Origin: Rhizophagus sp. LPA8_4_AMF
Lineage: Eukaryota > Glomeromycota > Glomeromycetes > Glomerales > Glomeraceae
NCBI GenBank assembly: GCA_021464525.1
Contig: JADRCO010000110.1
Location: forward strand, 1-53,285
Direction of reading: 5' to 3'
DNA length: 53,285 nt
The position numbers were made by a program, and so were the translations under genes. The notes under the pieces were generated by a model. The model did not search any database and was not told the origin of the DNA. It was given only the letters and a program-made list of their open reading frames with translations. This document shows positions 12,583 to 26,105 of this stretch, piece after piece (within the stretch, counting starts at the first letter, position 1; each line of letters begins with the position of its first letter).

Positions 12583-14083
12583 CAAAATTAAATTTATCAA
12601 TTTTTATTTAAACATTTTTATAACTTAAAAAACGGTTAATTTTTTTTATAATGTGTTTATGACGGGTTATATTCGTGATTTCGTGTACAACCTGTGATAT
12701 GATTACCACCGTGACATGTAAATTAATTATTTTTATTTTATTATTTTTTTATTTATCAATAATAGATTTTGTATATATAATATAAAAAAAATATTTATTT
12801 CTTTGACTAAAATATCTTATGTTCGTTAATTTATTAATAAACTGTTAAATTGTTAATCAGAATTATATTAATTTTCATAATATCAAATAAATAATTCCTT
12901 TATTGTCTTTCACTTGAAAGATAAATTCAACTTTTGAAAGATATGCAATTAGAAAAGAAATATGAAACCCTGATGCTAGATTTTATTTATTATGTAATTT
13001 CAATCCCTTGTATTTTCAAAAAATAATATGATTTGCTAGTCTTTTGTGTCGTTAGCCGGTCTCCTTTCGATAAAAAATATATATATATATAAATTTCAGA
13101 ATGCTTTTAACATCAAGTCACATAATACGCATTGACAGCAGATAGATATATGCGAGATAAATTATGTAATAATATAAATGGCGGTTGACTTGAGATCTTT
13201 TGATTGTTTCAATTAATAATACAACACAAATTGGTAAATCCTCACATGTGTTTGACATCGATACTTCATAAAACTAATGGCGGTCTGATTCTAATTAAAT
13301 TGAGAATAATTATAATTCTTTATAAACAAGGATCATTTGTTAGTTCATATTTGTATTTCTGTCTCTCAAACACGAGTACAAAATTATAAAACTTCATTAG
13401 TTCAGAAACAGGATAATATGGTCTAATGATTAGTACTGTACAGAGAACGATGGCAAGAATTCTGTGTGATTTTAACCAAAACCACGCAAAACCTAATATC
13501 GGAAGTGATATTTTTTCATATAATTTTTTACTTACAACTCGTTTTTTTGATACTTATTTAGAATTTGTTATTTTCGATGAACGTGTCGATAATCGGTATT
13601 CGACTGTTTTGTCTGACGCGTCACGTAAGTTTGTTGAATTCGTTGATTATTTTGATCATTTGTCCTTTTCGAAATGGTTTCTTTTGTTAAATTAAAAAAT
13701 AAAAAACGTTTTGCAACATTTTTTAATAAAACTATAAAGAAACTGTTTCTTACGTATACTACTAGTACGGTAGAAAATTAGAAAAATAAGATGACGTCAT
13801 AACGATCTACGTGATGCACAGATGTAAAAATTTTAATCAAAAAAAATTTTTTCCCATACGCTCTAAAATACTTCATTATTTCGAAAACACCGTTAATTAA
13901 CTTAACGGAAAAAAAACCATTAAATTCTTTTTTTTAAAAAAACAAAAGCTCTCTTTCGAAATATTTGGTTGGGTAAGTTAACTAAATAAAAGAAGAGATT
14001 TTTAGTACAGCTTAATGTAAATTCGTGAGAATTGATACATTGGAAAGCGAATCCTCTTTCTAATTACATTTGTTTGATTAGTT
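12583..14083. other. intergenic region between regulator gene and CBF5
   Basis: Contains an AT dinucleotide run (13078-13091), a small perfect hairpin CCGTTAA/TTAACGG (about 13891-13909) and an 89-codon open frame at 13426-13695 of no recognisable family. That frame contains a good splice donor (GTAAGT at about 13626), so a short spliced gene cannot be excluded, but I do not call one. Confidence 0.4.
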
Positions 14084-16409
<2,326 letters not shown>

Positions 16410-16587
16410 TTAATAATTATTTTGGGAAATTTTCTGACAGCCGGAAGTATATCAGTCGGCTAAGTCATTATGGGACAAATCTAGAATATTTAAATGATAT
16501 TTATGTCTTTTTAGATTTACTTTTTTATTGAAAAAATATGTTTAAATTTAAACGTGTTTTTCATCTTGAATTTAATAAAAGTTGAAC

Positions 16588-16593
16588 CACGTG
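16588..16593. promoter_or_regulatory. CACGTG E-box upstream of USP39/SAD1
   Basis: A palindromic CACGTG sits 108 bp before the ATG at 16702, between CBF5 and SAD1. The same word occurs twice upstream of SMARCD and once upstream of ERG3. It is the classic binding word of fungal bHLH factors such as Cbf1. Function here is inference. Confidence 0.4.
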
Positions 16594-16701
16594 ACTTGGT
16601 AAATTATTTTTGCTGATGGTTATTAAAAGATTAGTGGTCAGTTTTAAATACTGTAGATTTCTCGAAAATAAAAAATTAACGGGAAATTTTTTTTTTTTAC
16701 A

Positions 16702-19033
16702 ATGTCTAATAAGAATAATAATCAAAAAATAGTTCCAAAGCGTAATTTGAGTGATGATGCAGAAGCTATGATCGAAGACAATGATGATATAACTCAACCT
16801 GATACAAAAAGAGTTCGTGTCGGAACTTCGGCTAATAGCTCTAGCGATCTCTACCTAGACACTGTATGTTAACTTCCATACAAACAAAACAAGTTTTGTC
16901 ATATTGCTACAATATTTCTTCAACTTTTATTATATATCTTTATTTTTTAGATAAACCGGCATATGTTGGACTTTGATTTCGAAAAGGTCTGCTCAGTTTC
17001 TTTATCAAACTTAAATGTATATGCGTGTTTAGTGTGTGGTAAATACTTCCAAGGTAAAAGTTTGTTAGGATATATATTATTTTGCAGATACACAAATTCA
17101 TGCTAAATTCTTATTGTTCGTATTTATTGTCCTTACTAGGACGAGGACGTCAATCTCACGCGTACTTCCATAGCTTACATGAGAATCACCATGTTTTCAT
17201 TAATTTACATACCCTTAAGGTATGAATTTTGATTGAATTAGATATTCAGCTTAATATTAATATCAATTGTTAAATCTCAATAGGTATATGTTTTACCTGA
17301 TGGATATGAAGTCAAGGATCCATCATTGGATGATATTAGGGTAAAGATTCAATTTCATTTATTTCTTTTTTTTTCGACTTCTAATCTAAATTTAATTTAA
17401 TTATAGTATGTGCTTCATCCAACCTTTACAAAAGAACAAGTCGCGAATTTGGATCAAAATATAAGACATTCATACGATTTAAATAATAAAAAATACTTGT
17501 CAGGTAACAGCTGGGTAAATTATTCGGGAGATTTTTTTACTTTAAGTGATATTTAATATAGTCTAGATGATCATAACATTGAATTGTTTACGCCATATAG
17601 GTTTTGTAGGCCTCAATAATGTAAAAGCTAATGATTATGTTAATGTCATAATACAAGCGCTGGCACACATTCCACCGCTTCGGGATTACTTTATCTTACA
17701 AAATCTCGAAACTAGATCTCAATTAGGTATAATACGACATTGTTAAGGTTGAGATTTCAAATTTTCTAATCTAAATTCTTTAACGCTTTACACGAAGTGC
17801 AAAGATTTAGTACTCTTGTTAGAAAAATTTGGAATCCTAGAGCATTCAAAGGCCAAGTCAGTCCACACGAGTTACTTCAGGAAATTGTTTACGCAAGTGA
17901 CAAAAAATTCAAACTTGCTGAACAAAGTGATCCTCTTGAATTTCTGTCTTGGTTTTTGAATACGTTACACAAGGATTTGGGTGGAACCAAGAAACAAAAT
18001 TCAAGTATGTTGGTTTTTCGTATATTATGATTTGAACGAGTTATCTCTTATTAACGTTATTACATTGTTAATATTAGGCATAATTCATAGAATATTTCAA
18101 GGAGAAGTTAAAGTTGAAGAACAGTTGCTTATTACAAAAGAAAATGCCGACGATGCTGATCGACTATTATTTGATGTTGACAGAGGTAAAACTTTTAGTT
18201 CGCATTTCATGATAACTTAATTATATATATTGTATTTTTTTTTTTTTTTTTTGATTTAAACATTATCTTTAAATAGAAATTTCAGTCAAAAAATTCCCTT
18301 TTCTTTTTTTGACATTGGATTTACCTGCGCCTCCTTTATTTAAGGATGAAGTTGAAAAGAATATTATTCCTCAAGTAAGAACACAATAGTTATATCATAT
18401 AATAAGAATAATTATATAATACATCTTTCTTTAGGTTGCCTTGACAACGATACTTGCTAAATATGATGGTCGTGCTGCTCATGAGTCGGCCGGAATTTTG
18501 AAAAGGTTTCAATTGACTCGATTACCAAACTATATCATTTTTCATATCAAACGTTTTACTAAGAACAATTGGTCTGAAGAGAAAAATCCTACTATTGTCA
18601 ACTTCCCAATCAAAAATATCGATATGAGCGAATGTAAGATATATTTTTCTTATTAGGAAAATTTTAAACTCTATGTTTATATTCACCTCATTAATTATTC
18701 TCCTAAATGAATTAATGTAGATCTTGAAAATCCAAATGAAGAAAAATTTGATACTCATTATGATTTAATTGCGAACATTTGCCACGAAGGTAAGCCGGGT
18801 AAAGGTAATGGAATTTATAAAGTTCATGTTCAACATCGTGGAAAAGATCAATGGTATCAAATTCAAGATTTAATTGTCGAGGAAATTAACGCACAAATGA
18901 TCTTTTTATCCGAAAGTTATATTCAGGTAACATCCAAATTCAACTATATTCTTTTATTCATACAAGAGATTCTCATAAAATCACTCTTATCTTTTTTTAG
19001 ATATGGGAAAGAAAACAACAGGACTTATATTAA
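16702..19033 (+). CDS. SAD1: SAD1/USP39-type U4/U6.U5 tri-snRNP protein, inactive ubiquitin protease fold
   Basis: Splicing factor that stabilises the U4/U6.U5 tri-snRNP. Twelve exons join in frame: 16702-16863, 16951-17053, 17140-17219, 17284-17340, 17407-17503, 17601-17726, 17798-18004, 18078-18185, 18277-18374, 18435-18633, 18721-18926, 19001-19033, for 491 residues. After a polar N-terminus with a basic KRVRV patch comes a UBP-type zinc finger (VYACLVCGKYFQGRGRQSHA, then HSLHENHHVF). The USP-fold domain starts with GLNNVKANDYVNVIIQALAH. Here Asp replaces the Cys of active deubiquitinases (GNTC in the usual alignment), as in known Sad1/USP39 proteins, so it should bind but not cleave. LPNYIIFHIKRF and the terminal YIQIWERK box are also typical. 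Introns are 60-97 nt. It lies 292 bp after CBF5 and 260 bp before SMARCD. Confidence 0.96.
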
Positions 19034-19154
19034 AAATAAAAATAAAAAATTTTTGTATCAAACAAAGATAGATATATTAACTGTTAATAAAGAATTTTCA
19101 AATTTTTATAATTTTTTATTTTTATAATTATAATTCTATTTAATAATTCAAAAT

Positions 19155-19186
19155 GATTGGCCCGTGAAAGTCACGTGCATCACGTG
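19155..19186. promoter_or_regulatory. CCAAT box plus double CACGTG E-box upstream of SMARCD
   Basis: ATTGG (reverse CCAAT, 19155-19159) is followed by CACGTG at 19172-19177 and again at 19181-19186, a 9-bp spacing. They sit 108-139 bp before the SMARCD ATG in a 260-bp intergenic gap. The paired arrangement suggests a real bHLH or related factor site; which factor binds is inference. Confidence 0.5.
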
Positions 19187-19293
19187 ATTTAATAACTAAG
19201 CAGCATTTGGATTTCCTTATAAAAGCTGCCTCTTCAATTTCAATAAATAATCCTCACGCTTTTTTCTATTCTGATCACGGTGAAATTTATAAC

Positions 19294-21897
19294 ATGAATC
19301 ATCAAAGAGGTCCACGCCCGGTTGCACCTTCAGGTTACCCTAACCAATATTCAACAAATGCTTTTGTTCTCACACCAGGAGTACATCCTCAGTACCAACA
19401 TCGTCCAGCTTCATTCCCTTACGGACAATCTCAGGTTATTTTCACAACGAAAAAAATAAACTGCGTTAGCTAATATCCGCAGAGTCTGTCCGAGTTGATA
19501 TATCAAAGCTGTCAAAGCTCAGCTTTCCCATTTATGGTTTGCACCTGAAGCTCTCGGGTTGCTTAGAACATATCTAACTTTAGTGTAACATACTTCTGCG
19601 TGCATATCACTATTAACTAGGAAAACAAATTCATTTTTTGTGCCAAGAAAAATATTTAATTTCCTTCAATTTTCCTTTTAGTATATTCAACCACATGCAC
19701 AAATGCAAACATCGCAAAGAATATCAATGGCAGCCGCAAACCAACCGCATTTAATTCAACAACATGCTGGTCCTTCGACAGCGACACAGGGGCCAATGAT
19801 AATAAGAAAACGCAATCCTGAACCTATGCTGAATAGCGGTATGCAACAAGCGAAGTAAGTTATCATTGGAAAAATAATTTTTATATGAATTCGCGTATTT
19901 TTCTTTGATTGCTTTATAAAATTAATAATTTTTTCCGGTTAAAATAGGAAAAAAAGAGCACTTGACCGAAACATGCCGGAGAAAGTACGAATTTTTTAAA
20001 AATTATAGATAATACATATTTATTTTGCTTTTAAAAGTGATCATATAATAAAGCATTTATGTTTTGTTCCTATTATAATAGCTTGATACACTTGTACCCG
20101 AGTCCCTTTTATATACGGAACTTCAAAATTTTGAAAAGAGACTAGACGCGACAATTATGAGGAAACGCCTTGAAGTACAAGAGACAATTAATAAACCAAT
20201 GAAGGTGATCCATTGTTATTTTATTCTTCGTTTCTAAATGTAATAGAAGTGAGGATTAACTGAAATAACTGAATATAGATTAAACGCACACTACGAGTCT
20301 TTATCTCCAACTCAGCAGTTAATCAAAATCCTCAGAGAGATAGTGAAAGTAATGACATTGGATTTGGAGACACAAATGTTCCAGCTTGGATATTGAAAAT
20401 TGAGGGAAGATTACTTGATGTAAGTGAAAATTTTTAAGTTCTTATTTAATTGTCAAAATTACTGGCTTATTTTATTATTATTATATAAACGTTAAAAACT
20501 TAGCCATCAAATTCATCCAAGAATAACAAAATTCCGTCTCGAAAATTTTCTACTTTTTTTAATTCTATTATTGTTGACTTGGATAGAGACCCTGAAATGT
20601 ATCCAGATGGAAATATGATTGAGGCAAGGAATCATAATTAGTTATAAACTTTTGGTTTGTAGTCAAATTAAATGTCTAATTGATAATTTATAACAGTGGA
20701 ATAAGACCAGTAATACTGAAGGAGTTGATGGATTCGAGATTAAGCGAAAGGGAGATACCAATGTTAAATGTAAAATATTCTTAAATTTAGATAAGCACCC
20801 TCCAAGATATAAATTATCTGAAGAATTGGCATCATTGCTGGGAATGAAAGAAGAAACAAAAACTGGGGTTATTTTGGCATTATGGCAATATATCAAGGTT
20901 ATTTTCTGATTGATTTGAGCCATCAGCTCGGCTGGCTGATGGTCTTGGGTTCAACTTAAAGATCTGTTTGAATTTATGAGATGAGTAGATTAATTTTTAT
21001 TTTATTCTTATAGCACCATAATTTACAAGACAATATAGAAGATAAAAGATTCATTAATAACGATGCACGTTTAGAATCAGTATGTTTAATTTTATTATTT
21101 ATTATTTTCTTATTCACAATATATTCAATATTAATAAAATTTTCTTCTAGCTTTTTAATTGTCCCCGAATGGCTTTTCCACAAATACCAGAATTAATTAA
21201 TATGCATTTACAACCAATTGACCCTATAACCATTGATTATACAATTCGGTATATAAATTTATCTCTTTTTTGAATTATAATATTTTAACACCATCAACTT
21301 AATGAATTATTTGTTTCTCAAATTTTAGTGTCGACAAAGAATTTCACCAATCAAGATATGCTTACGACATTGAAGTTGAAGTTGATGATCCTAACAAGTT
21401 GAGACTTATTTCTGTTTTTAATAATAATGCGAGCCAAAGAGAAATACAGAATTTGGATGACAAGGTTTGCTTCCTTAAAATAACTTATACTTTAATTTAA
21501 TCAAAGATTGACACGTTTTTATTAAAATATTAGATTGTCCAATGTGTACAAAGTATAAATAATTCGAAAACAAAGCGCGACTTTTTATTAAATTTCGCGA
21601 AATCTCCCGTTGAATTTATTAATAAATGGGTTGCAAGTCAAAGTCGAGATTTAGAAGTAATTAGATTTATATGTTTGATTCCTTTCATGATATATAATAA
21701 ATACTTACACTATACTTTATATATAGGTCATATTAGGGGAAAGTCACGTCAATCTTGAAGAACAGAGAAAATCCGAATTTTACAAACAAAGTTGGGTCAA
21801 TGAGGCTGTATTCCATTACGCAACTGCACAGACTCAGAGAAAAATGCATGAATTATTAGGATCAAGTAGCAATATTAGAAATGATCATAGGAGATAA
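19294..21897 (+). CDS. SWI/SNF chromatin-remodelling subunit, SMARCD/BAF60 family (Swp73/Rsc6-like)
   Basis: Accessory subunit linking transcription factors to SWI/SNF-type remodellers. Twelve exons join in frame: 19294-19434, 19682-19854, 19948-19984, 20082-20204, 20279-20419, 20504-20623, 20697-20897, 21014-21079, 21151-21248, 21329-21464, 21534-21656, 21727-21897, giving 509 residues. The N-terminus is Pro/Gln-rich. The KKKRALDRNMPEK segment and LLYTELQNFEKRLDATIMRK are family hallmarks. The SWIB domain lies at about residues 260-340 (KIFLNLDKHPPRYKLSEELA and LWQYIKHHNLQD), followed by the conserved C-terminal helical region. I chose the ATG at 19294 (MNHQRGPRPV) because no upstream ATG shares the frame. 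Two oddities: intron 1 is 247 nt against 69-116 nt for the rest, and the intron after 20623 starts with GC, not GT. Confidence 0.95.
19461..19627 (+). ncRNA. candidate intron-encoded structured RNA, H/ACA-like
   Basis: Located inside the unusually long first intron of SMARCD and visibly richer in G and C than other introns. Pairings I can see are CTGCG/CGCAG (19461-19465 with 19478-19482), CCGAG/CTCGG (19490-19494 with 19553-19557) enclosing AAAGCT/AGCTTT, then AGAACA (19565-19570), which fits the H-box pattern ANANNA. A second hairpin TAGTG/CACTA (19581-19585 with 19608-19612) has an outer CTA/TAG stem and a pocket-like internal loop, then ACA at 19625-19627. The order hairpin-H-hairpin-ACA is that of an H/ACA snoRNA. 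The stems are short and no target was matched, so this stays a hypothesis. Confidence 0.3.
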
Positions 21898-22716
21898 GAA
21901 ATAGCTATTATTCAAAAAAAAAATCCAGTTTTATCAAAATATTTTACTCTTACAAAAGGGAATAATAAGATTGTAATACAATTTGTATACTGCGGCATGT
22001 TGATGTTAATACTACTACATCATTCAGAGCGTATCACATTACACAAGCAAATTGGAAGAATAAAGAATAAAAAAAAAAATGAATGCCAATGTTTTACTAA
22101 AAAAACCAATATATATATATATGCGAAAGTAAAATAAGGTAATGTACGTAATGTAAAGTAAATAACAAACCAACATGCTGTGAAACCATTCTAATTAAAC
22201 TTGTTATGTTAATGTTTATTTCCCGCTTTAAATATAAGTAGCCTCGCTCTTTTTCGAGTTTACAGTTGCACATTTGGATATTGTTCATTTTATCCAAAGT
22301 TCCACTACAAGAAGTACAAGAAATAATTAAAAATTTCGAATTAATTTTTTATTTATATTTATTTTCTTTTTTTTTATATTTTTTTATTTCCAAACACTTT
22401 TCTTTCTGGTTAACCGATTTTTTTAAAAATTCTCTCTTTTTTTTCATTTCCTCCATAGATTTATACTCACCTTTCCTCATTTCTTCAAAATTGACCCGTT
22501 ATTAATTTAATAGACTTTTTCTTTTAATATCATTACGTCTTTGTTTAATAGGTTTAAAACGTTTTGTAACACTTTTTATTAGCTTGACGTATTTTGCCAT
22601 CATCAGTCTAACAATAATCCAGTCTGAAGGAAACCTTAATAAAAAAATTATTAAACGTTATTTCACTTTTCCCCTCTCAATTTTTTGAAAATTATATTAA
22701 ATTTAAATTAATAACC
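21898..22716. other. intergenic region with pyrimidine-rich leader
   Basis: No gene recognised. From 22330 to 22480 the plus strand is strongly T/C-rich, ending about 200 bases before the small gene at 22717. A TATATATATAT run lies at about 22111-22122. Confidence 0.4.
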
Positions 22717-22977
22717 ATGTCAATAATTAAAAAGATTAAATCTCATTATGAAATGTGGAAAGTAACGAAATATACTAAACGAAGGTCTACTATGACACCA
22801 GAATTTGAACAAAAGGATCCCGATTTTTACAAGCAAAACTATGTTAATGGGGTTTATTTAAATTATGCTAGTCCTGATTCACCACCTTCCTCAAAAAGAA
22901 ATAGTAGAGGCAGTGTAAAAAGACATAGTAAATCTCAAAAAATCATTAGGTGTAGTGAAACTTATAATTCATGCTGA
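22717..22977 (+). CDS. small basic protein of unknown function (86 residues)
   Basis: Intronless frame from ATG 22717 to TGA 22975. It is rich in Lys, Arg and Ser, starts MSIIKKIKSHYEMWKVTKYT and has a PDSPPSSKRNSRGSVKRHSK segment that looks like a kinase-target-rich tail. No signal peptide or membrane helix. Codon content and composition look protein-like, unlike the surrounding sequence, and the T/C-rich leader upstream fits a promoter. I do not recognise a family. The true C-terminus could differ, because a GTGTAG donor-like sequence lies about 30 bases before the stop. Confidence 0.45.
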   Translation: MSIIKKIKSHYEMWKVTKYTKRRSTMTPEFEQKDPDFYKQNYVNGVYLNYASPDSPPSSKRNSRGSVKRHSKSQKIIRCSETYNSC

Positions 22978-24387
22978 TCAACTAACTTACGAGCTTCTAC
23001 GCGTTAAGAGAGAACAAATCATTCAACCGAAGGGAAATAATGCTTCGTATTGTAATAAGGTAAAAAACGGACACTTTTTCATGTTTATTCTTCAGAATCA
23101 TTAATGAAATATTAATATAATTCCTTAGGATAATTTACGATGCGAGCAATATCCCTTTGTTATCATTTAATTCATCCATTCCTTTCTTCAAATCAAGCAA
23201 TTCAATTTATTGATCAATATTGCTTTCCATCTCCATTATTCTTCTTTTAACATATTCTCCCCTCTTTCTTCCTTTTGGTTTTCCTCTTAACCTTCTTTTA
23301 TTTAAAGATTTTATGATTTTATGATTTTCGTCACGAAGTGCTTTTTTTATTTTATTTATTTTTTTCTTTTAATGTATTTTTATCATGAGCATTTAATTAC
23401 TGCATTTCATTTTTCATCGATTTAAATTGCACAAACTGGGCTATTCATTTTGTTTTCTTATCATTTATTAGTAACAGTATATTCCACTTATTATGGAATG
23501 AAATTTTATAACGGATTTGGGTTTAAATCTTTAAATCGGTGTCATAAAAAAATAATTGTAACCTTACATAATTTTGGAGAAAAAGGGTTTTATGTATATA
23601 TTTATACAATATATATTATTAAAGTTATCTAATTTACAAGTTGATTTTCAAGTTTAACGTTTTTTTTAATGTTTCTGATTACTGAACAATAAATAATAGT
23701 AAATAAATTAAACACACATGAATGGAATAAATAAAAATAAACAATGACCTTTTATTACTATTACGTAAATATAAATTAAGAATCAGAAAAAGCCCCATCC
23801 GTAATCTAAAACTTTCTAAGCTAGTCATTCAACTATTCGCATTCGATCCATTTATCTATTGGTTAGCCCAATTTCATACCCTCAAGCCATTAATAAATCT
23901 AACTTATAACTAGATATCCATCCTTCCATCAAATTTCCTTCCGTCAAATTTCCTCCTATAGAATTCCTTCCATAAATTACAAACATCCAAACCGTCACCA
24001 CCCAGTCATCCATTCTACCCTTTCCATTTACAAAGAACAACCTTAAAAAAAACGTAGAAGAACTTCAATTATTAATGCCATTTAAATTTTTGAAAAAGAG
24101 ATAAAAATATATACTCAAAGAAAGATATGTACATAAACTCGTGAAAATTCGTTTCTTATTACGAGGTTAAAGTTTTCTCCTAGACAATGAGAAATAACAC
24201 GTGCTTTTAATAAGGCTACACGATTTACTGTAGATAGAAAACTTTACTGGGTAAATTCACACTATATATGGTGATGAAACTGCTAATTTTTAACTTATCA
24301 CTTTCTAATTTGTTTCACTTGACTAGATCCGCGATTAAGTAGTAACCCATGTGGGGTAACTTAAAATTTTTACACAATTTCGGTAAA

Positions 24388-24418
<31 letters not shown>

Positions 24419-24490
24419 TTTTTGAAAAACATTTATTAATCATTGTTATCGTAAACGTTTGATTCTTTTTAATATAAGAATCTTTAAAAA
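22978..24490. other. intergenic region upstream of ERG3
   Basis: Mostly AT-rich. A C/T-rich stretch with repeated TTCCTTCCATCAAATTTCC-like words occurs at about 23920-23975. A 60-codon open frame at 23450-23632 looks like chance. The 100 bases before 24491 contain long T and A runs. Confidence 0.4.
24198..24203. promoter_or_regulatory. CACGTG E-box upstream of ERG3
   Basis: One CACGTG 288 bp before the start codon of the sterol desaturase gene. It is the same word as upstream of the two housekeeping genes at 16.6 and 19.2 kb. Whether a sterol-responsive or general bHLH factor uses it cannot be told from sequence. Confidence 0.3.
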
Positions 24491-25663
24491 ATGGATATAG
24501 CATTAGATTTCGCAGATGAATATATTTTTGATGATTTATACGCGCGTTTCTTTCCATTAGTTCAAGCCAATTCCACTTCTGGCACGAATGGAACACAAAT
24601 CTCACATGTATCCTATCTTTCTCGCGATAATATTTATAGACAATTTAATTCATTATTTATTATTACAATGTTTTTTGCATACTTTTTTTATTTTTTCTTT
24701 TCAACTTTATCATATACTTTCGTATTTGATAAAGAATTAATGAAACATCCAAAATTTTTGAAAAATCAAATAGCGAAAGAAATAAAATTATCTGCATTTG
24801 GTTTTCCTATTACTAGTATTGTTACTGTCCCATGGTTTCTCGGTGAAGTTAGAGGTTATTCTGCTTTATATGATGATATTAATCAATATGGATTGTTATA
24901 TGCAGTATTCTCCGTATTTGGGTTTTTGTTCTTTACTGATATGTGTATTTATTGGATTCATCGATGGCTGCATTATCCACTCATTTATAAACACTTGCAT
25001 AAGGTATTATTTCTTTAAAAATTTTATTAATTTTATTTACAAAATTAAGTTAATTATTTTAACTTGTACCATTTTAATATAAATTTATTTAGGCTCATCA
25101 TCGTTGGATTAGTAAGTTTTTATTTTAACGTTTTATTCTTTTTTTTGAACGATTTTAAACTAAATTTATTTGCTTTTCAATTATAGTCCCAACACCTTTC
25201 TCATCTCATGCATTTCATCCATTAGATGGATATCTTCAATCTGTTCCATATCATCTTTTCGTATATTTGTTTCCTTTACATAAATTTCTTTATATAAGTT
25301 TGTTCATTTTTGTAAATCTTTGGACGATTATGATTCATGATGGTAACGTTTTATAATATATTTATCTATATATTAACTTTTTTCCATCTCAAAAAAAAAA
25401 TTCTCCCTCTTTTTTTGATTATAGGCGAATTTCTTACAACAGGAACATTTGTTAATGGTGCGGCTCATCACGTTCTTCATCATTTATATTTTAACTATAA
25501 CTACGGTCAATATTTTACTATTTGGGATAAGATTGCTGGTAGCTATAGAAAACCTGGTGATGAACAATTTGATATTAAGAAAAAGAAAGATCAAAATATT
25601 TGGAAAAAGCAAGCTATAGAAGTTGACTCATTCGATGAAAATGGAAAAGAAAAGAAAGCTTAA
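24491..25663 (+). CDS. ERG3: C-5 sterol desaturase (ERG3)
   Basis: Di-iron membrane enzyme of the endoplasmic reticulum that introduces the C5-C6 double bond in late ergosterol-type sterol synthesis. Four exons join in frame: 24491-25003, 25093-25111, 25187-25342, 25425-25663, giving 308 residues. One exon is only 19 nt. The three histidine clusters of the fatty acid hydroxylase superfamily are complete: HRWLH (HX3H), HKAHH (HX2HH, split across the first intron) and HHVLHH. Hydrophobic segments flank them (for example [20 protein letters not shown] near residue 55). The end is charged and lysine-rich (KKKKDQN and ENGKEKKA), plausible for ER retention. At 308 residues it is shorter than the yeast enzyme because the termini are short. 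It faces the SmD1 gene tail to tail. Confidence 0.93.
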
Positions 25664-26105
25664 AATTTTAAATTTTTCAATTAAAAAAGGATATAAATTG
25701 TTTTTTTTTTGTTAAAATGTTATTTATTATAAAATTCAAAAATAAATTTCAATGCTCTAATTATTATTATTTATTATTTTTTTTTTTTTATTGAATATAT
25801 ATTATACCTTTTTTTAAAAAATCATAATATATATCTACCTACCTGTAAACTTTAGTTATCAAATAATATTTATTACCTTTTTATCTTTAGTACTTTAGAA
25901 TTCCAATTCTTGAGCTTAACAACATAAGAACTTCCATAAAAAAAAAGTCAAAAACAACCAAAATACATCCTTCTCAATTAAGGAAAATATTTGTCTCAAA
26001 AAATTTTGATTACAAAATATACAAACCATAATATTCATTATATTTTAATTACAAAAAAATTGAATTGATAACCCTTTGATTTCGTTATCTGAATAAAAAT
26101 CATTC
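25664..26105. terminator. shared 3' region of convergent ERG3 and SmD1 genes
   Basis: AT-rich 440-bp gap between two convergent stop codons, with T runs on the plus strand (25700-25710, 25780-25790) and AATAAA-like words in both directions (for example 25740-25745). It probably holds both polyadenylation regions. No other gene seen. Confidence 0.5.

Noticed and set aside
13405-13490. tRNA-like segment (ATGGTCTAATGATTAGTA resembles the D-arm of tRNA-Glu/His)
   Set aside because: No acceptor stem pairs, the T arm is missing and the only anticodon-like stem (ACAGA/TCTGT) has a 16-base loop.
19207-19293. Upstream in-frame extension of SMARCD
   Set aside because: It begins at a non-ATG codon; the first ATG is at 19294, and the extension would cover likely 5' UTR next to the E-boxes.
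24315-24605. Minus-strand 96-codon open frame overlapping the start of ERG3
   Set aside because: It runs through the poly-A/T tract before ERG3 and antisense to its first exon; a chance frame.
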